The notes: generated by a model from the letters alone, not told the origin. Shown: positions 36,389-47,693, numbered from the stretch's first letter. The stretch: 56,656 bases of DNA from Paraburkholderia sp. (GCF_024281035.1 NZ_JAMXLH010000045.1:1-56656); one strand, 5' to 3'. Made by a program: numbers and translations.

Positions 36389-37840
36389 ATGTCCGCATCG
36401 ATCGCCAATGTCCGGCCCGGGCCGGATCAGGTCCTCGTCGATATCGTCGACTATGTCCTGAGCTATTCCGTCGACAGCGCCCTCGCGCTGGCCACGGCGC
36501 GTCATTGCCTGATCGACACGCTCGGCTGCGGACTCGAGGCGCTCGCCTACCCGGCCTGCACCAAGCTGCTGGGACCGGTCGTGCCCGGCACGATCGTCCC
36601 ACAGGGCGCAAAAGTGCCGGGCACCTCATTCCAGCTCGATCCGGTTCAGGCCGCGTTCAACCTCGGCGCGATGATCCGCTGGCTCGACTTCAACGACACC
36701 TGGCTCGCCGCCGAGTGGGGCCACCCGTCCGACAACCTGGGCGGCATTCTCGCGACCGCCGACTGGCTCTCGCGCACCGCCGTGGCGGCGGGCAAAGCGC
36801 CGCTCGCCATGAAGGACGTGCTCGTCGGCATGGTGAAAGCGCACGAGATCCAGGGCTGCCTCGCGCTGGAAAACTCGTTCAACAAGGTCGGCCTCGACCA
36901 CGTGCTGCTCGTGAAGCTCGCCTCGACCGCGGTGGTCGGCCAGCTCATCGGCCTCACGCGCGACGAGCTGATCAACGCAGTCTCGCTCGCGATGGTGGAC
37001 GGCCAGTCGCTGCGCACCTACCGGCACGCACCCAACACCGGCTCGCGCAAATCGTGGGCCGCCGGCGACGCGACCTCGCGCGCCGTGCGTCTCGCGCTGA
37101 TCGCGAAGACGGGCGAGATGGGCTATCCGTCGGCGCTCACGGCGAAGACCTGGGGCTTCTACGACGTCTCGTTCAAAGGCCAGCCGTTCGGATTTCAGCG
37201 TCCGTATTCCACATACGTAATGGAAAACGTGCTGTTCAAGATTTCGTTTCCCGCCGAATTCCACGCGCAAACGGCAGCCGAAGCCGCGATGAAGCTGCAC
37301 GGCGTGCTCGCGCAGCAAGGCAGGACGACCGCGGACATCAAGCGGATCACGATTCGCACCCACGAAGCGGCGATCCGCATCATCGACAAGACCGGCCCGC
37401 TCGCGAACCCCGCCGATCGCGACCACTGCATTCAGTACATGGTCGCCGTTCCGCTCCTGTTCGGGCGCCTCACGGCGGCCGACTACGAGGACGACATCGC
37501 GTGCGACCCGCGCATCGACGCGTTGCGCGCGAAGACGGTCTGTGTCGAAGACCCGCAGTTCACGAAGGATTACCACGACCCCGGCAAGCGCTCGATCGCC
37601 AACGCGCTGACCGTCGAACTGAACGACGGCACGACGCTCGACGAAGTCGTGGTGGAGTACCCGATCGGTCACCGGCGGCGCCGCGACGAAGGCATCCCGC
37701 TCCTGATCGAGAAGTTCCGGACCAACCTCGCACGCCGCTTCCCCGCGAAGCAGCAGCAGGCGATTCTCGATGTCTCGCTCGATCCGGCGCGGCTCGATGC
37801 CATGCCGGTGAACGAATACGTCGACTTGTATGTGATCTGA
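36389..37840 (+). CDS. prpD: 2-methylcitrate dehydratase (PrpD/MmgE family)
   Basis: Dehydrates 2-methylcitrate in propionate breakdown. 483 residues, full length for PrpD. Seen are the N-terminal helical domain [49 protein letters not shown] with conserved Asp and His, and [49 protein letters not shown] and the late [12 protein letters not shown] are also present. It stands 91 bases before acnA on the same strand, so the hydration half of the methylcitrate reaction could be done by the aconitase next door. No prpB/prpC in view. Confidence 0.94.
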   Translation: MSASIANVRPGPDQVLVDIVDYVLSYSVDSALALATARHCLIDTLGCGLEALAYPACTKLLGPVVPGTIVPQGAKVPGTSFQLDPVQAAFNLGAMIRWLDFNDTWLAAEWGHPSDNLGGILATADWLSRTAVAAGKAPLAMKDVLVGMVKAHEIQGCLALENSFNKVGLDHVLLVKLASTAVVGQLIGLTRDELINAVSLAMVDGQSLRTYRHAPNTGSRKSWAAGDATSRAVRLALIAKTGEMGYPSALTAKTWGFYDVSFKGQPFGFQRPYSTYVMENVLFKISFPAEFHAQTAAEAAMKLHGVLAQQGRTTADIKRITIRTHEAAIRIIDKTGPLANPADRDHCIQYMVAVPLLFGRLTAADYEDDIACDPRIDALRAKTVCVEDPQFTKDYHDPGKRSIANALTVELNDGTTLDEVVVEYPIGHRRRRDEGIPLLIEKFRTNLARRFPAKQQQAILDVSLDPARLDAMPVNEYVDLYVI

Positions 37841-37931
37841 GCAGTCAAGCAACTATCAGGTATAAACCTCAGGCTACAGCAGCAAACGTGTAATCAAGCG
37901 TTATTTCCGCGATTAAACGAAGGAAAACACC

Positions 37932-40649
37932 ATGGCTCACAACCTCCACAAAACGCTGAAGGAATTCGACAGCGGTTCCGGCAAAGGCAAGTTCTACTCG
38001 CTGCCGCAACTCGGCAAGCAGCTGGGCGTGAAGATCGATCGCCTGCCGGTCTCGATTCGTGTCGTGCTCGAATCTGTGCTGCGTAACTACGACGGCAAGA
38101 AGATCGCGGAAGAGCACATCGAGCAGCTGGCCAACTGGAAGCCCACGGGCACCCGCGTCGATGAAATCCCGTTTGTCGTGTCGCGCGTCGTGCTGCAGGA
38201 CTTCACGGGCGTGCCGCTGCTCGCCGACATCGCCGCGATGCGCGGCGTCGCGAGGCAGGTCGGCAAGAACCCGAAGGTCATCGAGCCGCTCGTGCCGGTC
38301 GATCTCGTCGTCGACCACTCGGTCCAGGTCGACTACTTCCGCCAGAAGGATGCGCTCGACCTGAACATGAAGCTGGAATTCGAGCGCAACAACGAGCGCT
38401 ACCAATTCATGAAGTGGGGCATGCAGGCATTCGACACGTTCAAGGTCGTGCCGCCGGGCATCGGCATCGTGCACCAGGTCAACCTGGAATACCTCGCACG
38501 CGGCGTGCACAAGAAGACGGAAGGCACTGACACCGTCTACTACCCGGATACGCTCGTCGGCACGGACAGCCACACGACGATGATCAACGGTATCGGCGTC
38601 GTGGGCTGGGGCGTGGGCGGCATCGAAGCGGAAGCCGGCATGCTCGGCCAGCCGGTGTACTTCCTCACGCCGGATGTCGTCGGCGTCGAGCTGAAGGGCA
38701 AGCTGCGCGAAGGCTGCACGGCAACCGACCTCGTGCTGACCCTCACCGAAATGCTGCGCAAGGAGAAGGTGGTCGGCAAGTTCGTCGAATACTTCGGCGA
38801 AGGCACGTCTTCGCTGTCGCTGCCGGACCGCGCGACGATCGGCAACATGGCGCCGGAATACGGCGCGACGATGGGCTTCTTCCCGGTCGACGAAAAGACG
38901 ATCGATTACTTCCGCGGCACGGGCCGCACGCAAGCGGAAATCTCGGCCTTTGAAAACTACTTCAAGGCGCAGGAACTCTTCGGCATTCCGAAGGCCGGCG
39001 AGATCGACTACACGAAGACGGTCACGCTCGACCTTGCGACGGTCACGCCGTCGCTGGCCGGTCCGAAGCGCCCGCAGGACCGCATCGAAATCGGCAACGT
39101 GAAGTCGACCTTCACCGACCTGTTCTCGAAGCCGGTCGCGGAAAACGGCTTTGCCAAGAAGGCCGCCGACCTCAAGGCCGAGTACACGACCTCCGACGAC
39201 GTCAAGCTGCACAACGGCGACGTGCTGATCGCCGCGATCACGTCGTGCACGAACACCTCGAACCCGAGCGTCCTGCTGGCTGCCGGCCTGCTGGCGAAGA
39301 AGGCGGTGGAAGCGGGCCTCACGGTCGCGCCGCACATCAAGACCTCGCTCGCCCCGGGGTCGCGCATCGTCACCGAATACCTGACGAAGACGGGCCTCTT
39401 GCCGTACCTCTCGAAGCTCGGCTTCGAACTCGCGGCGTATGGCTGCACGACCTGTATCGGCAACGCGGGCGACCTGACGCCGGGACTGAACGACGCCATC
39501 ACGAAGAACGATGTCGTCGCGGCGGCGGTGCTCTCGGGCAACCGCAACTTCGAAGCGCGCATCCACCCGAACATCCGTGCGAACTTCCTCGCCTCGCCGC
39601 CGCTGGTCGTCGCTTACGCGATCGCGGGCAACATCACGCGCGACCTGATGACCGAGCCGGTCGGCAAGGGCAAGAACGGCCGCGACATCTACCTCGGGGA
39701 CATCTGGCCGACCAGCGACGAAATCAACGCGCTGCTCAAGTTCGCGCTCGACGCCGACGCCTTCCAGAAGAACTACAGCCAGCTCACGAAGAAGGGCGAC
39801 CTGTGGAGCAAGATCGAGGGCGAAGAAGGCCAGGTCTACGACTGGCCGAAGTCGACCTACATCGCCGAGCCGCCGTTCTTCGGCAAGGAATTCTCGATGA
39901 CGCCGTCGTCGGCGGTGGCTGAAGTCAAGGGCGCGCGCGCGCTCGGCATCTTCGGCGACTCGGTCACGACCGACCACATCAGCCCGGCCGGCTCGATCAA
40001 GGAAGACTCGCCCGCCGGCAAGTGGCTCAAGGCCAACGGCGTGCAGAAGTCCGACTTCAACAGCTACGGCTCGCGCCGCGGCAACCACGACGTGATGATG
40101 CGCGGCACCTTCGCGAACGTGCGGATCAAGAACCTGATGATTCCGGCGAAAGCGGACGGCACGCGCGTTGAAGGCGGCCTGACGATCCATCAGCCGAGCG
40201 GCGAACAGATGTCGATTTACGACGCCGCGATGAAGTACATCGACGCCGACACGCCGACCATGGTGTTCGCAGGCGAAGAGTACGGCACGGGTTCGTCGCG
40301 CGACTGGGCAGCCAAGGGCACGCAGTTGCTGGGCGTGAAGGCCGTGGTTGCACGCAGCTTCGAGCGTATCCACCGCTCGAACCTCGTCGGCATGGGTGTT
40401 CTGCCGCTGCAGTTCAAGGGTTCGGACAGCGTGCAGTCGCTCGGCCTGACCGGCGAGGAAACGTTCGATGTCGAAGGACTGACCCACGACTTCAAGCCGC
40501 AACAGGACCTGACGCTCGTGATTCACCACAAGGATGGCAAGGAGCAACGCATCCAGGTGCTGCTGCGCATCGATACGCCGATCGAAGTCGACTACTACAA
40601 GCACGGCGGTATTCTGCCGTTCGTGCTGCGCTCGCTGCTGGCAGCGTAA
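37932..40649 (+). CDS. acnA: aconitate hydratase A
   Basis: Isomerises citrate to isocitrate through a [4Fe-4S] cluster. 905 residues, AcnA/IRP type. Cluster cysteines are in SCTNTSNP and CTTCIGN; other marks are the substrate segment [51 protein letters not shown] and [16 protein letters not shown] (C-terminal swivelling domain). It follows prpD and ends at a strong terminator. As in other AcnA proteins, a moonlighting RNA-binding role is possible. Confidence 0.97.
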   Translation: MAHNLHKTLKEFDSGSGKGKFYSLPQLGKQLGVKIDRLPVSIRVVLESVLRNYDGKKIAEEHIEQLANWKPTGTRVDEIPFVVSRVVLQDFTGVPLLADIAAMRGVARQVGKNPKVIEPLVPVDLVVDHSVQVDYFRQKDALDLNMKLEFERNNERYQFMKWGMQAFDTFKVVPPGIGIVHQVNLEYLARGVHKKTEGTDTVYYPDTLVGTDSHTTMINGIGVVGWGVGGIEAEAGMLGQPVYFLTPDVVGVELKGKLREGCTATDLVLTLTEMLRKEKVVGKFVEYFGEGTSSLSLPDRATIGNMAPEYGATMGFFPVDEKTIDYFRGTGRTQAEISAFENYFKAQELFGIPKAGEIDYTKTVTLDLATVTPSLAGPKRPQDRIEIGNVKSTFTDLFSKPVAENGFAKKAADLKAEYTTSDDVKLHNGDVLIAAITSCTNTSNPSVLLAAGLLAKKAVEAGLTVAPHIKTSLAPGSRIVTEYLTKTGLLPYLSKLGFELAAYGCTTCIGNAGDLTPGLNDAITKNDVVAAAVLSGNRNFEARIHPNIRANFLASPPLVVAYAIAGNITRDLMTEPVGKGKNGRDIYLGDIWPTSDEINALLKFALDADAFQKNYSQLTKKGDLWSKIEGEEGQVYDWPKSTYIAEPPFFGKEFSMTPSSAVAEVKGARALGIFGDSVTTDHISPAGSIKEDSPAGKWLKANGVQKSDFNSYGSRRGNHDVMMRGTFANVRIKNLMIPAKADGTRVEGGLTIHQPSGEQMSIYDAAMKYIDADTPTMVFAGEEYGTGSSRDWAAKGTQLLGVKAVVARSFERIHRSNLVGMGVLPLQFKGSDSVQSLGLTGEETFDVEGLTHDFKPQQDLTLVIHHKDGKEQRIQVLLRIDTPIEVDYYKHGGILPFVLRSLLAA

Positions 40650-40700
40650 GCGAGAAGCTTGCAGGTACCGCATCCGGCAACGGATGCGGTTACATTTGGG

Positions 40701-40728
40701 AGCCCGACGTGAGTCGGGCTTTTTTTTG
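40701..40728 (+). terminator. rho-independent terminator of acnA
   Basis: Stem AGCCCGAC / GTCGGGCT (8 bp, GTGA loop) followed by eight T, 52 bases after the acnA stop. It marks the right edge of the conserved TCA block. Confidence 0.95.
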
Positions 40729-40780
40729 CTTTTTCACGGAGCGCATGAGCTGGCAGGAGCGTCATGCGCACCATCGCCCA

Positions 40781-41659
40781 CTACTCCTCACGCGTAATGA
40801 GTTCAGAAAATGCGAGGCGAGGAATCTTCAGCTGGGCGTGGATGTCCGCGCCCAGACCGTGAAGACCAATTGCGCCTCCATAAGACGCCTGGGTGCTCAT
40901 GAACAGAACGACAATGTTCACGATGCGGTTACCCGTGCCCGGTGCCGGAAATGGATTGCGCATGCGCGCCACATATCGTGCATGCCCCCTCTCGTCCGTG
41001 ACGAAACAGTTGGGAATGCCTAGCGGACCGGGGCGCGTCGGATTGGATTTACGTAGATCAAATTCGCGCAACGACATGACGGTATACAAGCTCCGCGGAA
41101 CAAGACTGTCCATCTCGATACAGAACGTTGCATGAATGCCGTCGGTATCTAAGTCGACGGTTACCTGTCCGCTAGCTTTAACCCACTGACCCAGCGTGAT
41201 GGGATGCGGATGCTGTCTCCCATCTTCAACGCGAAAGTCCGGCACCGCATCGTGCAATGGTTTGCTCGGGGCGACGAAGTTGTGAGCATCGGGGCATTGC
41301 TCCGGTGCGAACAACATCTGGTAGTTGGTGCACGGCAAAGGTAACGGCAACGTGTGCAGGAGGCAGTCCGCGTCAGTGCCGAGACTATCGAGTGACAGCA
41401 TGCGAAGGATCGTGTACGGAGCGATTTCACCAAATGGCGGAATGGGTGACTCGGAACTCACGATTGCGGCGCCCCATTCCGTGGTCACTTTCCCGTCCGA
41501 TTTCGTGCGAGGGATGGCCCCCACGACGACGAAATTCCCCTCCGAATCACAAATTTCACTGGGCGGATAGAGAGGTCCCTGGGTAGTGACAGCAAGCGGT
41601 TCGGTTACGCTTGTCACAACACCTGTACTGGCCCGATCGACATGTGCGCGCTGGTTCAT
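40781..41659 (-). CDS. protein of unknown function, last gene of the AfsA-type operon
   Basis: A 292-residue protein I do not recognise. No signal peptide or membrane helix is apparent. The sequence is rich in Pro and beta-type segments (GNFVVVGAIPRTKSDGKVTTEWGAAIVSS, VTVDLDTDGIHATFCIEMDSL, GNRIVNIVVLFMSTQASYGGAIGLHGLGADIHAQL), with several His and four Cys. It starts inside the end of the upstream gene (four-base ATGA overlap), so it is translated together with the ABM-like protein. Lower GC than the TCA block. An enzyme of a small-molecule pathway is a reasonable guess from context, not from sequence. Confidence 0.7.
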   Translation of the reverse strand: MNQRAHVDRASTGVVTSVTEPLAVTTQGPLYPPSEICDSEGNFVVVGAIPRTKSDGKVTTEWGAAIVSSESPIPPFGEIAPYTILRMLSLDSLGTDADCLLHTLPLPLPCTNYQMLFAPEQCPDAHNFVAPSKPLHDAVPDFRVEDGRQHPHPITLGQWVKASGQVTVDLDTDGIHATFCIEMDSLVPRSLYTVMSLREFDLRKSNPTRPGPLGIPNCFVTDERGHARYVARMRNPFPAPGTGNRIVNIVVLFMSTQASYGGAIGLHGLGADIHAQLKIPRLAFSELITREE

Positions 41660-42276
41660 GATTCCTCCCGCACGAAGACTCGCGTGTACAGGCCATTTTC
41701 GCCGCCGGCGATAAAACGGCTACCAGCCTGCTTGACAATTTCCTGATACCGTTCGGTCTCAAAGACGTCCTTCGAATAACTCACGGTGTCCCCTTCGAAC
41801 GCGGACAGGAACATGACTCCAGGCTGCATGCTGAGCAGCGTGTGGTAGGCCGCGAAGGAGGACACCTGGGGCGCATTTCGCACTACGTCGAAGATGGTCG
41901 ATTCGCGCCAGGCAAGGTACTCGTCCTGCACACTCAGCGGCACTTCGATATAACGCAGTTGAAGCTTTCCCGCCCTCGGCAGCGGCGCCTCACCGGGTTT
42001 AACTTCATTGACGAGCGTAAGCACCTGCTGATGCCAGTCCGATGCCAAGGTATTTCGCATGTTGCGTACGAATTCCTGCCGCCCTTCGAGCACGGAAAAA
42101 AGAGACTCAACGGTGGGCAAGGCGATCAGTTCGAGAAAACGCTGAGGTTCAGATTCCCCGCGATATGCCTCTCGATGAAAACCGGCGATTTCACCGTTTT
42201 TCCAGAGGTCCCACGCGTCCTGGGCCGCCTCTTTGTGAACGATAATTTCGCTGCTCAATATCAGACTTGCCGACAT
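41656..42276 (-). CDS. duplicated dimeric alpha/beta-barrel (ABM-like) protein
   Basis: A 206-residue soluble protein that looks like two ferredoxin-like domains in tandem. Half 1 (about 5-92) runs SEIIVHKEAAQDAWDLWKNGEIAGFH...FLELIALPTVESLFSVLEGRQEFVRN. Half 2 (about 105-203) runs LQLRYIEVPLSVQDEYLAWRESTIFDVVRNAPQV...GVMFLSAFEGDTVSYSKDVFETERYQEIVKQAG...RVFVREES. The strand-helix-strand order with a W-helix is like antibiotic biosynthesis monooxygenases and related isomerases or cyclases. Identification is at fold level only. It is third in the operon, 25 bases after the HAD gene. Confidence 0.62.
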   Translation of the reverse strand: MSASLILSSEIIVHKEAAQDAWDLWKNGEIAGFHREAYRGESEPQRFLELIALPTVESLFSVLEGRQEFVRNMRNTLASDWHQQVLTLVNEVKPGEAPLPRAGKLQLRYIEVPLSVQDEYLAWRESTIFDVVRNAPQVSSFAAYHTLLSMQPGVMFLSAFEGDTVSYSKDVFETERYQEIVKQAGSRFIAGGENGLYTRVFVREES

Positions 42277-42301
42277 CTTGTTTTCCTCTACGGTTGTGAC
42301 G

Positions 42302-42982
42302 TTAAACGGTGTTGATTGCCCAATTACGCTGCCTGGCTAATTCGATAAGCTCGGCGCACTTGCCTCCAACAACGACAGCTGATCCGACTGCCTCCAGCAT
42401 CGCGCGATCGCTTATATGGTCGCCAAATGCTATGCACTGGTTGCGGTTACTCCCGAGCATGGCCATCAGTCTCTCCACAACCTTGGCTTTGCCGTCGCCA
42501 ATGGTTTGCTCCAGGAGCCTTCCAGTTACACGCCCGCGAACCACTTCAAGCTCGGTACACAGAACGTAATCAGCACCCACGCGCTCGGCGAGCGGAGCGA
42601 GACAAGGATGGAAAGAGCCGGAAACAAGTGCGATCTGATAGCCACGTTTCTTGAGTACCGCCAACTCCGATCTTGTTGACTGGATGTAAAAGCCCGGCTG
42701 CACTTCCTGTGCCGCGAACCATCGTCTGCCCGCCGCTGCGAGGGCATCCCATCGGACGCCCTCGTACATGCTGTAATAGCGACGATTGACTACCTCTCTG
42801 CTACTGCCGCGCCTGGACATTCGCCGAATGAGCCCCATGCGCCAGGCGAACACAAGCCCACCCACTGGCCCATAACGCTCACGGAGAAAGAAGCGCATAA
42901 ACGTAAACATGCTCTTCTGGTCGATAAGCGTCTCGTCGACGTCGAAGAACGCGAGCACTGGCGATCTCAATGACGCGGTCAT
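42302..42982 (-). CDS. HAD-superfamily IB phosphatase (SerB-like)
   Basis: A 226-residue phosphatase with all HAD motifs: nucleophile DVDET at 14-18, motif II SGS (LVSGSFHPCLAPLAERVGAD), a Lys (GKAKVVERL) and the acidic motif GDHISDRAMLEAVG. The helical cap lies between (about 20-95: FTFMRFFLRERYGPVGGLVF...). It is the HAD-IB subfamily that dephosphorylates phosphoserine and other small phosphates. It overlaps the AfsA-type gene by four bases. In A-factor-type pathways a phosphatase removes the phosphate of the butenolide intermediate, so this could be that enzyme. Confidence 0.9.
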   Translation of the reverse strand: MTASLRSPVLAFFDVDETLIDQKSMFTFMRFFLRERYGPVGGLVFAWRMGLIRRMSRRGSSREVVNRRYYSMYEGVRWDALAAAGRRWFAAQEVQPGFYIQSTRSELAVLKKRGYQIALVSGSFHPCLAPLAERVGADYVLCTELEVVRGRVTGRLLEQTIGDGKAKVVERLMAMLGSNRNQCIAFGDHISDRAMLEAVGSAVVVGGKCAELIELARQRNWAINTV

Positions 42983-43746
42983 GCCGCTTCCGCTGCGCTG
43001 CGCTCAACCTCCTGCATATTGCGGTAGCGAGTCAGCGCGGCCGTCGCCAATTCATGCTCCTTGCGCGAAAGCTGGGACTTCGGATATGCGGCGAAGTCAA
43101 TTTCGACGCGCGCAACAACCTGCCCTGCTTGCGAAAACTCGCTCACGCAAGATGCCTTGATCGGGCCATTGGTCTTGCGCTTGTAATCGGTCAGCGTGAA
43201 GATGCAGTCCGTTTCGATCGGAAACGCGAATGCGAGAAAGGTGGTGCGCATCTCATTGAGCACGAAATACGAGGACAGTCGAGCATGCTCGTCGAGAACG
43301 TACTTTTCTGTTACGCAAAGCATCAACTGGCGAGCGGCTTCGACAAACACCATCCCCTGGATATGCTGCCCCGTAACGTGATCGGCGAGCTCAGCGCAGT
43401 CGTCATGGAGCTGAAGCTTCGCGCCAAATCGAGTCTCGTCGATTCGCTCTGGAGGGGTAACCAGGACATTATGTCCGTACTGCTTATGAACCAATCGACG
43501 ATGAGATTCGTCGTGGTGGCAATCGACAACCTCCGCTGGTTCGACTCGAACTCCTTCTTGACCCGATAGTCGAATCGTTTCGCTGAGACGATGCAAGTCA
43601 ACCCCTTGCCCAACCACGATGCCATGTTCGGGGAATTGGTCCGACTGAACCACTAGCTGAAGCATCGAATACGTCTTGACGCCCTGCTGCAATGACGCGA
43701 AATTGGCGAACTTGTCGCCAACAAGGACAATCACCTCATTATTCAT
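42979..43746 (-). CDS. AfsA-type (A-factor biosynthesis) hotdog-domain protein
   Basis: A 255-residue protein with one recognisable AfsA hotdog repeat (about 78-215): RLVHKQYGHNVLVT (85-97) and DHVTGQHIQGMVFVEAARQ (122-140), the family's VHK...VLLT and DH..G....EA.RQ signature. In Streptomyces, AfsA joins a beta-ketoacyl group to dihydroxyacetone phosphate as the first step of gamma-butyrolactone synthesis. Typical AfsA has about 300 residues and two hotdog repeats; here the first 75 residues (with HGIVVGQGVDLHRLSETIRLSG) do not look like a hotdog. First gene of a four-gene operon; AGAGGCGG precedes the ATG and a perfect hairpin lies in its leader. Confidence 0.82.
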   Translation of the reverse strand: MNNEVIVLVGDKFANFASLQQGVKTYSMLQLVVQSDQFPEHGIVVGQGVDLHRLSETIRLSGQEGVRVEPAEVVDCHHDESHRRLVHKQYGHNVLVTPPERIDETRFGAKLQLHDDCAELADHVTGQHIQGMVFVEAARQLMLCVTEKYVLDEHARLSSYFVLNEMRTTFLAFAFPIETDCIFTLTDYKRKTNGPIKASCVSEFSQAGQVVARVEIDFAAYPKSQLSRKEHELATAALTRYRNMQEVERSAAEAA

Positions 43747-43780
43747 AACCGCCTCTCAGATTCTGCTCGAGCCGATTCCT

Positions 43781-43800
43781 CAAGGCGAATCCTCGCCTTG
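43781..43800. promoter_or_regulatory. perfect inverted repeat in the leader of the AfsA-type operon
   Basis: CAAGGCGA-ATCC-TCGCCTTG: 8-bp arms with a 4-base loop, 35 bases upstream of the start codon. It could be an operator or an mRNA hairpin near the ribosome site. Confidence 0.6.
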
Positions 43801-44177
43801 CCGGCCACGGGCAATGTGTTGGGGATTTGGGGTGGATCTTCGAACAGTCCCGCCTGACATGAAGGGGACAGCTCCACATCATACAGAGAGGCTACGAGGT
43901 GTAAAGTGGGCTATGCAAATCAGCTTAACTAATGAATAAATGCGGCACTGCCTTTACATTCCTTCATCCTGCCTTCATCTTGTCGACTTTTTAATATGCC
44001 GTGCGGCGCAGCGCGCCGAAGCTGCGCTTGAGTCAGTGTCCAGATCCATTGCAAAAAACTCCCCTCAGGAGCGACCGAAGGAGCTTCTGTTTGGCACGAT
44101 CAGCGGTACAAGGCCAAGGATTTTAATGGCTGTCCGTTTGCGAGTGCACCTTCCGAATTTCACAGTAAATCTGGTGA

Positions 44178-44378
44178 AATTATTCGAATCTAGATGGAGA
44201 AAAATCCACTCGGCGATTTTTTATAGAAGCTCTACTTACAGACCTGGCTCCTTCAACTCAAACAGATAAAATATTCCGCCAAATCGTCATGCATCTCGAT
44301 GGGTCAACGCTCTCTGTCGCCGCTGTCAATCAGACTGACTCCGCACGGGAAGCCTGGCTAGCGCCGAGAAGCTTTTAA
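44178..44378 (+). pseudogene. possible gene remnant (open stretch without start)
   Basis: Open reading from just after a TGA to TAA gives 66 residues with balanced composition (segments FFIEALLTDLAPSTQTDKIF and IVMHLDGSTLSVAAVNQTD). There is no start codon near the beginning and no family I recognise. It may be the 3' end of a decayed gene. Confidence 0.25.
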
Positions 44379-44479
44379 GCCGCAGGAGACGAAACCATTA
44401 ACGCTCTTATTCCGGTATCGGCCAATCAGCAATTGAGAAACCCAGATTGAGATCTCACTGATTTCGTATCCATCGCAAC

Positions 44480-45412
44480 CTATCGCAGCTGCGTAGCCTG
44501 GCGCAATACGAGATCGCTTAAAAAGTCGGCCAGGAGGCGCACGCGTCGAGAATGCGCCAGGTCGGCGTGGACAGCGAGCCAGATAGGCTGATCGCAGCCG
44601 ATGTCATTGCGTACGCACGTCAGTCCCTGAATTCGCGCGAGGAAATGCGGCAGTACCGCCATGCCCAGTCCGGCACGCACCGCGGCGAGTTGCGCGGAGA
44701 GCGTGGTGGCAATCAAGCGGCATGGTCTCCCGCGCAAAGTGCGCTCCAGCCATTGCGCGGCGGGTAGATGCTGCTGTCCTTCCGACCAACCGATGAAGTC
44801 TTCGGCTTCCAGCGACGTCGTCCGCTCTGAAACCGGGTGTCGGCTTAAGTAGTCAAGCGAGGCGTATAAGCCAAAGCCAAGCACGCCGAGCCGGCGGATG
44901 CTCACGTTTCCCCGTTCCGGCCTGACCATGCGGATCGCAAGATCCGCGTCTCTTCGGTGCAGGTTGACCGTGGTGACGCCCGTGACAATTTCTACGGTCA
45001 GCGCAGGATTGGATTCCAGAAGCTCCGGTAACGCGGGGATGATGAGATGATCGGCCACTCCCTGTGCAGTGGCCAACCTGACATGACCTGCCACCTGTTC
45101 TGTGCGGCCCTGCCCGGCCGCGCCAAAGGCGTGTCCCGCCAGTTCAAGCGCCTCGGCCCGTGCAACGAGCGCCGCACCGTCGTCAGTCAGGCTGTGGCCG
45201 CCCTGATTGCGCGTAAACAGTGCAACACCTAGCGCCGCTTCAAGCCGCTCCAGACGGCGAGATGCGGTCGCGAGGCCCAGTCCCAGCATTTTCGCTGCCC
45301 CACTGAGCGTGCCGACGCGAGCGATGGCCAAGAACACTCTGGCGTCATCCCAAAGCAACTCATTTCCAGACTGCTTTCCAGATTCGGAAAGCAGTCCTGC
45401 ATTCTTGTGCAT
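44480..45412 (-). CDS. LysR-family regulator
   Basis: A 310-residue LysR regulator. The helix-turn-helix (about 22-80: DARVFLAIARVGTLSGAAKMLGLGLATASRRLERLEAALGVALFTRNQGGHSLTDDG) precedes an effector domain (about 105-300), with VRLATAQGVADHLIIPALPELLESNPALTVEIVTG at its start. The ATG at 45412 has GGAGG five bases upstream; longer starts are weaker. It is divergent from the aldo-keto reductase with a 65-base gap, the classic LysR-target layout, so it most likely controls the reductase-exporter pair. Confidence 0.92.
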   Translation of the reverse strand: MHKNAGLLSESGKQSGNELLWDDARVFLAIARVGTLSGAAKMLGLGLATASRRLERLEAALGVALFTRNQGGHSLTDDGAALVARAEALELAGHAFGAAGQGRTEQVAGHVRLATAQGVADHLIIPALPELLESNPALTVEIVTGVTTVNLHRRDADLAIRMVRPERGNVSIRRLGVLGFGLYASLDYLSRHPVSERTTSLEAEDFIGWSEGQQHLPAAQWLERTLRGRPCRLIATTLSAQLAAVRAGLGMAVLPHFLARIQGLTCVRNDIGCDQPIWLAVHADLAHSRRVRLLADFLSDLVLRQATQLR

Positions 45413-45477
45413 ATCGTCCTCCATTCCTGAGCAGCATACTGGCGCCCATCTCACTGCACAAGGAAGGAGATTGAGAT
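45413..45477. promoter_or_regulatory. divergent LysR / reductase promoter region
   Basis: 65-base gap between two diverging start codons, the expected site for a LysR operator. A strong AAGGAGATTGAG ribosome site lies before the reductase start. No clear T-N11-A box was singled out. Confidence 0.5.
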
Positions 45478-46457
<980 letters not shown>

Positions 46458-46461
<4 letters not shown>

Positions 46462-47693
46462 CTATGGCACAGCACAACTCCACAATGCGCGACTGGATGG
46501 CCGTGGTTGCACTGGCTGTTGGCGCCTTCATCGTGGTCACCACCGAGTTAGCCCCCATCGGAATGCTCTCCGGGATTGCGGACAATTTTTCGCAAAGCCC
46601 CGGACGAACGGGATTGGTCGTAACAGCGTACGCGTGGATTGGCGCAGTGGCGGCGCTGTTCTCCGTTCTGGCGATTAGTGGATTGCGACGGAGGCCATTG
46701 ATGGTGAGCCTGATGCTGCTACTGGCGCTCTCCAATGCAATCGCCGCGGCGAGTAGCACGTTCAACATGTTGTTGATGGCTCGCCTCTTTGGCGCGCTTG
46801 CTCATGGTGCGTTCTGGACAATGGTGGGTACGTTGGGCGCCCAACTCGTTTCAACACGCCAGGTCGGCCGCGCCACAGCCATCATTTTTGGCGGGGTGTC
46901 GGCCGCAAGCGTAATTGGCGTCCCGCTTGTTAACCTGATCTCCAACCACGGAGGGTGGCGTGTCGGCTTCACATGCCTCGCGGTTCTCTCGTTACTGACA
47001 GGCCTTGCGTTGGCTGCCCTGTTGCCGCGCATACCCGGAAGCGAGCCGTTGAATCGCTCCGTTTTTAAGGTGGTCCTGAGTAACAAGCAATTGCGGCGAC
47101 TCTACGCGATCGCCGCTTTGGTCATTGTGGCGCATTTCGCAGCTTTCACTTTCGTCGAAGTGTTGCTGTCTTCCCGGTTGAACGTATCGGCCTCAAGTAT
47201 CGCGATCTGCTTGTTTGCCTTCGGGGCTGCCGGCATTGCCGGAAACTTTTTGTGCGGAGCGCTGATCGACCGCCATCCGAAATACCTGCTCGGATCGGCC
47301 CTGCTATTGATGTCTCTGTGCCTCATCGTCATCGGCTCCGGCATCGCGGGCGGCACGACGGTTGCCACGATACTGGTTTTCGGCTGGGGGATGGGCATCG
47401 CCATGGTGTTCGTGAGCATCCAGACGTCGGTCCTTCGCGTCGCGGGGGATGCTGCATTGCCCGCATCGGCCATCTACGTTGCAATTTTCAACGGAGCAAT
47501 CGGCACCGGCGCATTCGTTGGCGCGGGGATACTCGACAACTGGGGTGTCGGACTACTGTGCACGGGAGCGGCTGCACTATCGCTGATCAGTCTCGCAGTC
47601 GTCCCGCGTCTGCAGGTCACGAGCGTTGGGGGCGCCAGTGGAGCCGCCAACGGCATGCACAAAGCTGAATCCGCCCTGGAAAAGCAGGCATGA
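46458..47693 (+). CDS. MFS exporter (DHA1 family, SotB/YdhP-like)
   Basis: A 411-residue, 12-helix major-facilitator protein of the drug:H+ antiporter-1 family. Motif A-like region is VLAISGLRRRPLMVSLML after TM2, and the N-terminal ELAPIGMLSGIADNF is typical of the arabinose/drug exporters. GTG at 46458 is eight bases after AAGGAG and overlaps the reductase stop; an ATG six bases later is too far from that site. Probably exports the substrate or product of the linked reductase. Confidence 0.92.

Larger units (their letters stand above)
43747..44479. other. AT-richer intergenic region upstream of the AfsA-type operon
   Basis: 733 bases with clearly lower GC than the rest. The left end carries the leader hairpin of the AfsA-type gene. 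No intact gene is supportable. At 44178-44378 an open stretch without a start codon encodes 66 residues ending WLAPRSF*, with an amino-acid make-up like a real protein, and may be a gene remnant. Confidence 0.5.

Noticed and set aside
37869..40673. Minus-strand open frame of over 900 codons across acnA
   Set aside because: Pure antisense shadow of aconitase; no ribosome site or motif.
43940..44269. 109-codon open frame in the gap before the LysR gene
   Set aside because: No ribosome site, no family resemblance and composition unlike the neighbours; the other frame at 44178-44378 looks more protein-like.
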